This document shows, one piece after another, positions 26,652 through 34,082 of a stretch of 64,000 bases of DNA. The notes under the pieces were generated by a model that saw only the letters and a list, made by a program, of their open reading frames with translations, was not told the DNA's origin and made no database searches. The stretch spans positions 124,001-188,000 of the forward strand of contig NZ_BSCT01000002.1 of the NCBI RefSeq assembly GCF_030159255.1, written 5' to 3'. The number at the start of each line of letters is the position of its first letter. The stretch's first letter is position 1. This DNA is from Bradyrhizobium sp. SSBR45G (GTDB taxonomy: Bacteria > Pseudomonadota > Alphaproteobacteria > Rhizobiales > Xanthobacteraceae). The position numbers were made by a program, and so were the translations under genes.

Positions 26652-27740
26652 ATGACCACGGTTCCCGTCACCAAAGATCTCGCCGCGATCCGCATCTGGC
26701 TCACAATCGTGGCCGGCCTGATCGCGCTGATGGTGCTGGTCGGCGGCGCCACGCGGCTGACCGAATCCGGGCTGTCGATCGTCGAATGGAAGCCGGTCAC
26801 CGGCGCCCTGCCGCCGCTGTCGGAACAGGCCTGGTCCGACGCCTTCGCGGCCTACAAGACCATCCCGCAGTACCGGCAGATGAATGCCGGCATGACGCTG
26901 CACGACTTCAAGACCATCTTCTGGTGGGAGTGGAGCCACCGGCTGCTCGGCCGCGTCATCGGCATGGTCTATCTGCTGCCGTTCCTGTGGTGCTTGTGGC
27001 GCGGCGCCGTGTCCGGGCCGCTTGGCCGCAGGCTGTGGCTGATCTTCGGCCTCGGCGCGCTGCAGGGCGCGGTCGGCTGGTGGATGGTGGCCTCGGGCCT
27101 CACCGAGCGCACCGAGGTGGCGCCGGTCCGGCTGGCGACGCATCTCGCGCTCGCGCTTCTGATCTTTGCCGCGATCGTCTGGACCCTGCGCCGGCTGTCG
27201 CCGCGCGAGGAGGCCGAGGTGCCGGCGCGGCTGCGGCTGACCGCCTGGGTGCTGGTCGGAATCACCTTCGTGCAGCTCTATCTTGGCGCGCTGGTCGCCG
27301 GCCTGCGCGCCGGGCTCGTCTACAACACCTGGCCCGACATCGATGGCGGCCTGATCCCGACGGCGGCCAATCTGTGGATCCATTCGCCGTGGTGGATCAA
27401 TTTGTTCGAGAACGACCTGACGGTGCAGTTCATGCATCGCATGACCGCCTACACGCTGTTCGCGCTGGCGGCGTGGCACGCCTTCGACGTGATGCGCAGC
27501 GGCGCCGGCCGCGCGGTCGTGCGCGGCGCTCACCGGCTGCTCGCCGCCATCCTGGTGCAGGCGGTGCTCGGCATTCTCACCTTGCTGGCGCTGGTTCCGA
27601 TCTCGCTGGCGCTGCTGCATCAGGGCACGGCGCTCATCGTGCTGACGTTTGCCGTGCTGCAGGCCGAACGGCTGTCGCCGCGGCGCATCGCTACGGTGGC
27701 GGTGCCGCAGGCGGCCGTGGCCGCTGGGCAGGCAGGGTAG
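26652..27740 (+). CDS. ctaA: Heme A synthase (COX15/CtaA)
   Basis: A 362-residue inner-membrane enzyme that oxidises heme O to heme A for aa3-type oxidases. Eight hydrophobic segments are present. The four conserved His residues occur in EWSHRLLGR (about residue 98), THLALAL (about 162), FMHRMTAY (about 262) and LHQGTAL (about 322). The N-terminal [22 protein letters not shown] signature is also typical of the alphaproteobacterial COX15-like type. The ribosome site is weak. It is followed by repeats rather than by other oxidase genes. Confidence 0.95.
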   Translation: MTTVPVTKDLAAIRIWLTIVAGLIALMVLVGGATRLTESGLSIVEWKPVTGALPPLSEQAWSDAFAAYKTIPQYRQMNAGMTLHDFKTIFWWEWSHRLLGRVIGMVYLLPFLWCLWRGAVSGPLGRRLWLIFGLGALQGAVGWWMVASGLTERTEVAPVRLATHLALALLIFAAIVWTLRRLSPREEAEVPARLRLTAWVLVGITFVQLYLGALVAGLRAGLVYNTWPDIDGGLIPTAANLWIHSPWWINLFENDLTVQFMHRMTAYTLFALAAWHAFDVMRSGAGRAVVRGAHRLLAAILVQAVLGILTLLALVPISLALLHQGTALIVLTFAVLQAERLSPRRIATVAVPQAAVAAGQAG

Positions 27741-27751
27741 GGTCTCTCTTC

Positions 27752-27868
27752 CGTCATTGCGAGGAGCCGAAGGCGACGAAGCAATCCAGAGTCCCGCCCA
27801 CGACTCTGGATTGCTTCCGCCGTCGCCCTACAGGCTATGGCGGACAAGTCGCTCCGCTCGCAATGACG
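27752..27868. repeat. Palindromic REP-like element (GTCATTGCGAG family)
   Basis: Arms GTCATTGCGAGGAGCC...GAAGCAATCC and GGATTGCTTCC...GCTCGCAATGAC, with a longer centre than the other copies. It lies 11 bases after ctaA and could act as a transcript-end hairpin. Confidence 0.85.
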
Positions 27869-27929
27869 TGGAGACATCAGTTCTCATCCTCGCGCGCCGT
27901 CGCGCCGAGCCATGCCGGTCGTTTCGCCC

Positions 27930-28077
27930 TCGAAAACGCGAGGGCGCGGGGAAGGCCGGATGCCTGGCCGGCACCCATGGCCCGCGTGCAAAGAAAAACG
28001 CACGCGGCGGTCACCACAGGTACGGCCGGAAACACCCGGCCTTCCCCGCGCGATGGTTTTAACGCTTATACGCGATC
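27930..28077 (-). repeat. ~150-bp dispersed repeat (repeat E), copy 2
   Basis: Reverse-complement relative of 9101-9250. It shares GGAAGGCCGG..., CACAGGTACGGCCGG and AAACCATCGCGCGGGG in inverse order, the AAAGAAAAACGCACGC core and the ATACGC end. The 5' end holds a small stem, GCCCTCGAAAACGCGAGGGC. Confidence 0.75.
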
Positions 28078-28382
28078 TCCCCGGGGACCGGCTGTCTTGC
28101 CCCCGTCACCTCGCACGATGCGTCGAGCACCGGCACGAGACTTGGCGCCAGCATCGGGGCGCCAGGACCACGCGATTTCGCCGTCCATGACAGGCCGCTC
28201 GTCCGCGCGAACTTTCGCCCACGCACGGCCCGCCACGTCCACCGCATTCCCAATCCCACGCAACTGGACGACCCGGAAGCGCCCCTCGGCTGGACAGGAA
28301 CAGAAAGGGAACGTAAGCTGAGTTGCGTCGTTTGGCAAGCGCGTAATTCGCCAATTCAGAAGTTTCTTCGCTTGGGCTGACC
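28078..28382. other. Region before the toxin-antitoxin pair
   Basis: No gene is supportable in these 305 bases. A minus-strand frame of about 90 codons runs through it (28066-28338) into repeat E and has no ribosome site; it is probably a repeat-associated remnant. The last ~60 bases should contain the brnT promoter. Confidence 0.45.
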
Positions 28383-28676
28383 ATGCGGTTCGAATTCGAT
28401 TGGGACCCGGCCAAGGCAGACAGCAATTGGCGCAAGCACGGTGTTGCCTTCGCGCAGGCGATGGGCATCTTCAACGACCCTCTCGCCCTGTCGCGCTTGG
28501 ACGACGAGTCTGGCGCTGCCGAGGAACGTTGGGTTACGATGGGACGCAACGCCGCCCAAGAGCTGCTGCTGGCCGTTCATACCTATCGGGAGCTGGCGGC
28601 AGATCGCGCAGCGATTCGTATCATGTCTGCTCGTCGGCCGACCCGGCGTGAAATCCGCTCCTATGAGAATGGATGA
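28383..28676 (+). CDS. brnT: BrnT-family toxin (DUF497 ribonuclease)
   Basis: 97 residues with the DUF497/BrnT layout: FEFDWDPAKADSNWRKHGV at the N-terminus, FAQAMGIFNDPLAL near residue 24, ERWVTMGRNAAQELLLAVHTY near 47, and RIMSARRPTRREIRSY at the C-terminus. BrnT folds like RelE and cleaves RNA, held in check by BrnA. The stop lies inside the next gene's first codons, giving the usual coupled toxin-first order. It begins a four-part islet with a second antitoxin-like protein and a restriction-subunit remnant. Confidence 0.92.
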   Translation: MRFEFDWDPAKADSNWRKHGVAFAQAMGIFNDPLALSRLDDESGAAEERWVTMGRNAAQELLLAVHTYRELAADRAAIRIMSARRPTRREIRSYENG

Positions 28677-28881
28677 TCCGATGAAGAACGAATACGACTT
28701 CTCGAACGCCGAGCGCGGCAAGTTCTTCCGCAAGGACGCGCGCGTCGTGCCGCCGGTGCATCTGGAGCCGGACCTGCTCGATCATCTCGCGGGGCTTGCC
28801 ACCGCGCGCGGCGTCTCTTTGAACGAACTGGTCAACACGTTGCTGAAGGAGGACATTCGCCGCATTGAGGCTACGAAATAA
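28669..28881 (+). CDS. BrnA-type / CopG-like antitoxin
   Basis: About 70 residues. The N-terminus MKNEYDFSNAERGKFF is typical of the antitoxins paired with BrnT/DUF497 toxins. The C-terminal half (PVHLEPDLLDHLAGLATARG followed by VSLNELVNTLLKEDIRR) is a ribbon-helix-helix DNA-binding and dimerisation unit. In-frame ATGs at 28663, 28669 and 28681 are all possible; the last gives the commonest N-terminus. The overlap with brnT points to translational coupling. It should repress the operon promoter, as other BrnA proteins do. Confidence 0.88.
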   Translation: MDDPMKNEYDFSNAERGKFFRKDARVVPPVHLEPDLLDHLAGLATARGVSLNELVNTLLKEDIRRIEATK

Positions 28882-28914
28882 CGCCTTGTGCGCGTTGGAG
28901 AGACGGGCCTGACA

Positions 28915-29253
28915 ATGACCTTGGCGAGGAACTTCCGAGAGACGGTGCGGGCGCGTGCAAGCCGCGATCCGGAGTTTCGCGAGGCGTTGTTTCAGGACGC
29001 CGTGAGTGCACTGCTGCGCCGAGAGGTCGCCGAGGGACGCGCTGGCCTGCGTGCCTATATCAACGCGACCATCGGAATCGAGCGGTTGAGCGTTGTCCTG
29101 GGACGGCCGGAGAAGAGCTTGATGCACATGTTCGGACCGTCGGGCAACCCTACGGCGGAGAACCTCCTCGGCGTGATCAGTGCGTTGCAGGCCGAAACCA
29201 GCGTTCATCTCGAGGTCCGTGCCGTCGCAGCGCAGTCAAGGTCTATCCCGTAG
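28915..29253 (+). CDS. HTH protein of the HigA/addiction-module antidote type
   Basis: 112 residues. The start MTLARNFRETVRARASRDPEF and the segments ALFQDAVSALLRREVAEGRA, LRAYINATIGIERLSVVLGR, KSLMHMFGPSGNPTAENLLG and VISALQAETSVHLEVRA match a family of HTH proteins annotated as addiction-module antidotes. No matching RelE/HigB-like toxin is adjacent, so it could be an orphan antitoxin or a plain regulator. The ATG at 28915 is preferred to an upstream GTG at 28888. It is followed by 1 base and then the HsdR remnant. Confidence 0.8.
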   Translation: MTLARNFRETVRARASRDPEFREALFQDAVSALLRREVAEGRAGLRAYINATIGIERLSVVLGRPEKSLMHMFGPSGNPTAENLLGVISALQAETSVHLEVRAVAAQSRSIP

Positions 29254-29254
29254 C

Positions 29255-29388
29255 ATGATGGACCCGGCGCTGCTCTACGAGCCGCCGTTCACGGGCATCA
29301 CGACCGGCCGGAGCAGCTGTTCGACGAGAGCAGGGTGGTGAATCTGTTCGAGACCATCAAGGCGATCAACGAGAGCGCGATGGCGTAG
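29255..29388 (+). pseudogene. Frameshifted C-terminal remnant of a type I restriction HsdR subunit
   Basis: The first frame reads MMDPALLYEPPFTGI, the start of the typical HsdR C-terminal motif (DPxLLYExPFT). It then runs into a stop within 30 codons. Moving one frame at about 29300 restores DRPEQLFDESRVVNLFETIK and a tail ending INESAMA-stop, as at the end of HsdR proteins. So about 43 codons of tail remain, broken by a frameshift, with no helicase or nuclease part in the window. Confidence 0.6.
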
Positions 29389-29422
29389 CGCTCCCGCAAT
29401 ATCCAAGGGCCTTCGTGTTCCA

Positions 29423-29466
29423 GGCCACTGCAGCGGAGGAGGCTATCTCCGCCGCTGCTGCTGGCC
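29423..29466 (-). terminator. Hairpin downstream of the binding-protein gene
   Basis: A long imperfect stem: GGCC..CTGCAGCGGAGGAG pairs with CTCCGCCGCTGCTGCTGGCC around a 5-base loop. No T-run follows on the minus strand, so it would be a transcript-stabilising hairpin or weak terminator. Confidence 0.4.
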
Positions 29467-29481
29467 CTGATATCGCGAGTA

Positions 29482-30390
29482 TCAATTGGGCGCATACGCG
29501 TCGGGGTCGGGGCTGCTGCTGGGCGTCTTGAACGCGGCGCGCAAGGGGGCCGGCATCGGGTAGTTGAAGTTGACCCCGGTCGGCGGCACCGGCGATTCGA
29601 ACCACTTCTTGTAGAGCGCCTCGATGGCTGGGCTTTGATAGAGCTCGGCCGTCACCCGATCGGCGATGGCCTTGAACGGCGCGTCGTCCTTGCGCAGCAT
29701 GATGCCGAACGGTTCGGGCTTGGAGAAGGCGTCGGCGCTGATCGCGTAGGCCGCCGGGTCCTTGGACCGCGCAATGGCGACGGCGAGCTGGACGTCATCG
29801 AGCACATAGGCCTGAGCCCGGTCGGTCTCCATCATCAGGAACGCCTCGGCCTGGTCCTTGGCGGGAACGATGGTGATGCCGAGCTTGCGTTCGACATTGA
29901 CCTTGTTCAGCTGGGCGAGGTTGGTCGATCCGGCGATCGCGACGGCCGTCTTTCCCTTGAGGTCGTCGATCGTCTGGAGCGCGAGCGACTTCTTGGCTGC
30001 ATAGCGGGTGGCGCTGAGAAAGTGCGTATTGGCAAAGGCCACGAGCTTCTGGCGCTCGGCGTTGTTGGTGGTGGATGCGCACAACAGGTCGATCGTGCCG
30101 TTGGTCATCAGCGGGATGCGATTGGAGGACGTCACCGGAACGGTTTCGATCGTGAGGTTGGGCAGCCCGAGCTCCTGTTTGACGGCGTCGGCGATCCGGG
30201 CGCAGATGTCGAGCGCGTAGCCCACCGGCTTCTGGTTGCCATCGAGATAGCTGAACGGCACCGACGATTCCTGGAAGCCGATCGAGATCCTGTTCGTCTC
30301 CTTGACCTTCTGGAGCGTGCCCGTCAGTTCCTCGGCGCCGGCGGCGTTTGCAGCGAGCGCTGCCGTCAGCAGAAGTCCCCAAATGCGCAT
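29482..30390 (-). CDS. Amino-acid-type ABC transporter substrate-binding protein (GltI-like)
   Basis: 302 residues. A Sec signal peptide (RIWGLLLTAALAANAAGAEE, cleavage near residue 18) precedes an SBP family 3 domain with ISIGFQESSVPFSYLDGNQK, PVGYALDICARIADAVKQE, IPLMTNGTIDLLCASTTN and DRAQAYVLDDVQLAVAI. This is the layout of glutamate/aspartate-binding proteins. The ATG at 30390 has GAGGAGAGG upstream. No permease or ATPase genes adjoin it, so it either works with an importer elsewhere or is an orphan. It lies downstream of and codirectional with the LysR gene. Confidence 0.9.
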   Translation of the reverse strand: MRIWGLLLTAALAANAAGAEELTGTLQKVKETNRISIGFQESSVPFSYLDGNQKPVGYALDICARIADAVKQELGLPNLTIETVPVTSSNRIPLMTNGTIDLLCASTTNNAERQKLVAFANTHFLSATRYAAKKSLALQTIDDLKGKTAVAIAGSTNLAQLNKVNVERKLGITIVPAKDQAEAFLMMETDRAQAYVLDDVQLAVAIARSKDPAAYAISADAFSKPEPFGIMLRKDDAPFKAIADRVTAELYQSPAIEALYKKWFESPVPPTGVNFNYPMPAPLRAAFKTPSSSPDPDAYAPN

Positions 30391-30555
30391 CAAAGCCTCT
30401 CCTCGCAGCAATCCTCTTCGTGCGTGCAGCATTGCACGCACAGCGGTGATGCAGCCTCGCTGTGTCCGGCCTGGATGAAAAGGGATAAAAGCGCCTTATT
30501 TATCATTCCTGGAGGTGATGGATCGCCGCGTCACGGCGCTGCCGCCTATGCCCGC

Positions 30556-31455
30556 CTAACCTTCGAGCTGACGGCCGAAATCGCAGGTCTGGCGCGCCAG
30601 ATCGGCGATGGCGGCCGCGAAGGCCGAGGGTCTGTCGTTGCGATACATGGCCGCATAGGGCACGGCCGGAAGCGTCGGCTTGACGGGCAGGATCACCAGC
30701 TTCTTCTGCTCGAACAGAGGACGAAAACAGCGTTGCGGAAGATAGCTGATGCCGAGGCCGGCCACGGTCAGACCGACCAGCGCCGTCAGATTGTCGACCG
30801 AGATGGCGCGCTTGAAGGAGACGCCGTTGGCCGTGAGCCATTTGTTGACGAACAGGCCGGAGCCCGAGCGGCGGCCCTGCATCAGGATCGTATGATCACT
30901 CAGCCTGTCGAAATCGAGAGCCCGGCGCGATCTGACCAGGCCCGGGCGTGCCGTCCAGACGTTCTGCACGTCGGCCAGCGGCACCGACGTGACCTCCGGG
31001 TCGGAGAAGACATCGGGGATGACGATGAGATCGAGGCTGCCCTCGATCAGCCGGTCGTGGAGGCTTCGGGAGGTGTCCACCTCCGGCTCGATCATCACCG
31101 CCGGATAGGCTTCGCGGATGGCCGAGACCAGACGCGGCAGCCATGTCAGCGCGGACAGCTCCGTGGCTCCAAGGCGGAGACGGCGGGCCGGGGCCTGCCG
31201 GCCGTCCTTCAGCTCCAGGATCTGGTCCTGCAGCGCCAGCATCTGCCGGCCCAGAGCGAGGATCTGCTCGCCACGCTCCGTCAGGCGGGCCCCGCGCTGG
31301 CTGCGGTCGAACAGCGGAACCCGCGCGGAGGCCTCCAGCTCCTGGATGCGTTTCGAGATCGCCGATTGCGTCGTGTTCAGCTTGGCCGCGGCGCGTTCGA
31401 ACGTGCCCAGCTCCGCGATCCAGTTCAGCGCTTCCAGCTGCTTCAGCGTGACCAT
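30556..31455 (-). CDS. LysR-family transcriptional regulator
   Basis: 299 residues. The N-terminal winged HTH reads LKQLEALNWIAELGTFERAA followed by AKLNTTQSAISKRIQELEAS, the standard LysR pattern. The effector-binding domain follows with RLRLGATELSALTWLPRLV near residue 90 and GISYLPQRCF near 235. I chose the ATG at 31455 because it places the HTH at the usual distance; one at 31479 is also possible. It diverges from the RraA-like gene, the usual arrangement for a LysR regulator and its target, and may also act on the binding-protein gene. Confidence 0.9.
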   Translation of the reverse strand: MVTLKQLEALNWIAELGTFERAAAKLNTTQSAISKRIQELEASARVPLFDRSQRGARLTERGEQILALGRQMLALQDQILELKDGRQAPARRLRLGATELSALTWLPRLVSAIREAYPAVMIEPEVDTSRSLHDRLIEGSLDLIVIPDVFSDPEVTSVPLADVQNVWTARPGLVRSRRALDFDRLSDHTILMQGRRSGSGLFVNKWLTANGVSFKRAISVDNLTALVGLTVAGLGISYLPQRCFRPLFEQKKLVILPVKPTLPAVPYAAMYRNDRPSAFAAAIADLARQTCDFGRQLEG

Positions 31456-31583
31456 TCCGGCATTCAAAAAAGCGATCAATCGATATCTCTATTTATCTGT
31501 TTTCTGAATTCATGGCCAGTCCTACACCGGCGGCGCGTCGCGATCGGGCGATGCCGCTGAACGGTGCAGGACGGGGAGCACGT

Positions 31584-32216
31584 ATGGGACAAGGACAAGC
31601 GCAGTCTGGCGCGCCGATCGATGCCGCGATCATTGCCGCGTTCAGGAGCGTCTCCACGGCTGTCATCAGCGACAATCTGCAGCGGCTGTCCGGTGCGGAC
31701 GGTCTAAGACCGTTCCATGCGGGCTCGCCGATGGCCGGGATCGCGCTGACCGTGAACACCGCGCCGGGAGACAATCTCTTCATCCATCGCGCGCTCGATC
31801 TCATCAAGCCGGGCGACGTCCTCGTCGTCAATGGCGGCGGCAACGAGACGCGCGCTTTGGTCGGCGAGATCATCGCCGCCATCGCGCGGCAACGCGGCGC
31901 GGCCGGGATCGTCGTCGACGGCGCGATCAGGGATTCCGGCGTGCTGATGCAATCCGACTTCCCGGTGTTCGCGCGGGCGGCCAATCACCGAGGCCCCTAC
32001 AAGAACGGTCCGGGCGCGATCAACGTGCCGGTGTCGATTGGCGGAATGGTCGTCACGCCCGGCGACATCGTGGTTGCCGACGCCGACGGCGTGGTCGCTT
32101 TCGCGCCGGCGCTCGCATCCGAGCTGCTCGAGGCCGCCCGCGCGCAGGAGCAGCGTGAAGCAGAGATCCTGGCGAGCATCCGCGCGGGGCGTTATGCCGG
32201 CGCCTATGCAAAATAG
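31584..32216 (+). CDS. RraA-like aldolase / dimethylmenaquinone methyltransferase-like family protein
   Basis: 210 residues. The family signature is present: AVISDNLQRLSG near residue 30, KPGDVLVVNGGGNETRALVGE near 76 and GAAGIVVDGAIRDSGVLMQ near 105, where the Arg-Asp pair binds the metal-bound enolate in HMG/CHA aldolases. GGNKTRAxxGE-like substrate-loop residues are also there. Such enzymes cleave 4-hydroxy-4-methyl-2-oxoglutarate or decarboxylate oxaloacetate. I chose ATG 31584 for its GGGGAG ribosome site; longer starts at 31512 and 31551 have none. It is divergent from the LysR gene and probably its target. Confidence 0.85.
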   Translation: MGQGQAQSGAPIDAAIIAAFRSVSTAVISDNLQRLSGADGLRPFHAGSPMAGIALTVNTAPGDNLFIHRALDLIKPGDVLVVNGGGNETRALVGEIIAAIARQRGAAGIVVDGAIRDSGVLMQSDFPVFARAANHRGPYKNGPGAINVPVSIGGMVVTPGDIVVADADGVVAFAPALASELLEAARAQEQREAEILASIRAGRYAGAYAK

Positions 32217-32277
32217 AAGTCCATTGCAGATATCAACGATATATATCATGACTTGATCGGTCACATCCAGTGAGCCG

Positions 32278-32823
32278 ATGTCACGCGATCCTTACAGAAT
32301 CAATTCGATCCGTTGGAGAACGATCGCCGTGCTGGTCGTGATTTCACAGGGGCTCGTCGCGTATTGTGCGATGCCTGATCTCGATGACAAGCTGCGCCGT
32401 GATCTGGAAGTTCTCGCTTCGGGTCGGAGCCTTGCGGAGACGCAGATCATCGGCGGAGCCGATTGGGTTTGTATCGACCAGGGCGCTTTCCGCCGTGAGT
32501 TCCTCGCGGAATCCAACAGGCTCGGCGGCCTCTTCACTCGATCGCTCGAAAAGTGCGGGGTGGAGAACAGCTGTTGCATCGACCGAAGCGACCTCGGCGC
32601 CGTGGTCGGACTCGTCAAGGATGGTGGGATCCGGTGTGTCGAAACCGGGAGCTACGACCTTTACCTGAAGCCGGAAGCGGCGTTTTGCGTAAAGCCCGGC
32701 GGCCTTGCCGTCGCCAAGAAGATCGCAACGGATGGCGAGCGACCGTTGGGGCGTCCCTGGGTCGGTCGAGCCAGCAGAACCTCATTTGAAGTCGGCAAAA
32801 GGTCGGATGATCCGCTCCGATAG
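32278..32823 (+). CDS. Hypothetical membrane-anchored or exported protein
   Basis: 181 residues, family not recognised. An N-terminal basic stretch and one hydrophobic segment (TIAVLVVISQGLVAYCA, residues about 15-31) suggest a signal anchor or signal peptide. The mature part carries five Cys residues, including a CGVENSCC cluster, which would suit disulfide bonds in the periplasm. It follows the RraA-like gene by 61 bases in the same direction but needs no functional link. The coding frame is weaker in composition than its neighbours, so some doubt remains. Confidence 0.55.
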   Translation: MSRDPYRINSIRWRTIAVLVVISQGLVAYCAMPDLDDKLRRDLEVLASGRSLAETQIIGGADWVCIDQGAFRREFLAESNRLGGLFTRSLEKCGVENSCCIDRSDLGAVVGLVKDGGIRCVETGSYDLYLKPEAAFCVKPGGLAVAKKIATDGERPLGRPWVGRASRTSFEVGKRSDDPLR

Positions 32824-32842
32824 GTCAGCGGTTATTGGTTGG

Positions 32843-32914
32843 CGTAGCCCTCCGCGAACCTTCGATCTACGGGCTTCTTTGCGGCCGTAACGTCACTTCG
32901 TTCGTCCGGGCTAC
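32843..32914. repeat. Palindromic element (GTAGCCC...GGGCTAC)
   Basis: The ends GTAGCCCTCCGCGAA and TTCGTCCGGGCTAC are complementary with mismatches. This resembles the GTAGCCCGG(A/G)-type intergenic repeats of Bradyrhizobium. It lies between two convergent genes. Confidence 0.6.
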
Positions 32915-32938
32915 AGCGACCGACTTTCTTGTGCTATC

Positions 32939-33274
32939 TCAGCAATATCCCGTCACACCACACGCATAAGGCAGGCGGAACATGTAGTTGGTATAGCCGT
33001 CGCCGCCGTAATAGGGGCCCTGGTAGTCGTAGGAGAAGGCGCGGCCGTAATAGCCGGGCAGCTCCTGGCGGCCGAGCAGCAGCGGCGTCGAGGGCAGCAT
33101 CGGCGAGATCAGCGAGTCCTGGTCCTTGACGACGACGACCACCGGCGGCGCCTTGACGGCGCGGCGCGCCTTGTAGTGCACGATCTTGTCGTGGACGGCG
33201 GGCAGGTCGGCGGCGAGCACGACGCCGTTCGCCGCGGTGGCTGCCAGCAGCATCATGATGACCAACATGCGCAT
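32939..33274 (-). CDS. Small secreted protein, unknown function
   Basis: 111 residues with a clear signal peptide (MLVIMMLLAATAANGVVLAA, cleavage after about residue 22). The mature part contains HYKARRAVKAPPVVVVVKD, a LGRQELPGYYGRAF segment and a Tyr/Gly-rich C-terminus (YDYQGPYYGGDGYTNY) ending in two Cys. A strong ribosome site AAGGAGAG lies about 6 bases before the ATG. The composition recalls periplasmic or outer-surface proteins of Bradyrhizobium. Nothing in the neighbourhood suggests its role. Confidence 0.75.
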   Translation of the reverse strand: MRMLVIMMLLAATAANGVVLAADLPAVHDKIVHYKARRAVKAPPVVVVVKDQDSLISPMLPSTPLLLGRQELPGYYGRAFSYDYQGPYYGGDGYTNYMFRLPYACGVTGYC

Positions 33275-33573
33275 CCTGCTCTCCTTGCCTTCTGGTGCAT
33301 CGTTCGCGGGGGTCCGTTCGCCGCCGGCGCTTGCCGCGATTCCATGGTCGGCAGGATGGGCCGGGTATGGTTAACGAAAACTTTCCCGCGCCGGACCCCG
33401 GCTGCAATCCTCCGTAGAAGGACGGGTTTTTTCAGCTTTTGTTAAGTTCTGCGGGTGCAAGCTTACTTCCGCCGGCGATTTTGAAGGCCGGCCGAATGCA
33501 GCCTCGCCGCTGTATCCGGGGGAAAAAATCTCTGCTGCATTTCATCAGAGTCTCAGACCAGAAGGGTTCGAGC
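33275..33573. other. Intergenic region without a gene
   Basis: The 299 bases between the secreted protein and the 66-residue protein hold no supportable ORF. The sequence GGTTAACGAAAACTTTC near 33371 has one exact half of a CtrA-type TTAA-N7-TTAA site; the second half is imperfect. Confidence 0.4.
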
Positions 33574-33774
33574 ATGTCGGTCATCGTGTTTTCGGCGTCT
33601 GCGCGCCAGAAGCTGCTGTCACGGACCGGCCTATCGACTCCTGGCCTCACTGCCACCGACGAGGACGCGGCCTGTCTGCAGGCGCTGTCGGTGCGGCGGC
33701 GCATCGCAGCTTCGGCGCTCGCGCTCGCCGGCGACGCCCAGGACAGCGTGCTGCACCTGATGAAACGATCATGA
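33574..33774 (+). CDS. Small hypothetical protein, 66 residues
   Basis: Starts MSVIVFSASARQKLLSRTGL and is mainly helical, with ACLQALSVRRRIAASALALAG and a C-terminal DSVLHLMKRS. There is no signal peptide. GAAGGG lies 9-10 bases before the ATG. The sequence from 33439 is open in the same frame, but the upstream part looks non-coding and lacks a ribosome site. The mixture of small polar and helix-forming residues recalls N-termini of flagellar or coiled-coil proteins; no family is assigned. Confidence 0.55.
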   Translation: MSVIVFSASARQKLLSRTGLSTPGLTATDEDAACLQALSVRRRIAASALALAGDAQDSVLHLMKRS

Positions 33775-34082
33775 CGAGTTAACGAGGGCGCGGTCCGAGA
33801 AGCCGGCAACGGCCCGACCGTGGGACGAAGGAGAGCGCGGAAGCCCAGGGGGGCGCCCGCGCTCTCTTTGTTTGGATGGTTTGCAAGGTTGGCCTCGGTG
33901 AACGCAGTGACCTCGCATTGCAAGATCGCAGCTATTTGCTGGTCTCTCTCCACTCGTCATGGCCGGGCTTGTCCCGGCCATCCACGTCGTTCGGCATGCT
34001 GAGCACGACGTGGATGCCCGGGACAAGCCCGGGCATGACGGAATAACCAACGGAGAGGATCGTTCGCCGGGACAGCCGCGCC
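33775..34082. other. Intergenic region with a palindromic repeat
   Basis: 308 bases between the 66-residue gene and the end of metY. A palindromic repeat occupies 33957-34039. The remainder (33775-33956) shows nothing supportable. Confidence 0.6.
33957..34039. repeat. Palindromic element (GTCATGGCCGGG...CCCGGGCATGAC)
   Basis: GTCATGGCCGGGCTTGTCCCGG and its near complement CCGGGACAAGCCCGGGCATGAC bracket an inner inverted repeat (CCACGTCGT...ACGACGTGG). It belongs to a second palindromic family distinct from the GTCATTGCGAG one. Confidence 0.85.

Noticed and set aside
28066..28338. A 90-codon minus-strand gene next to repeat E
   Set aside because: No ribosome site; the frame extends into the repeat and resembles repeat-derived spurious proteins.
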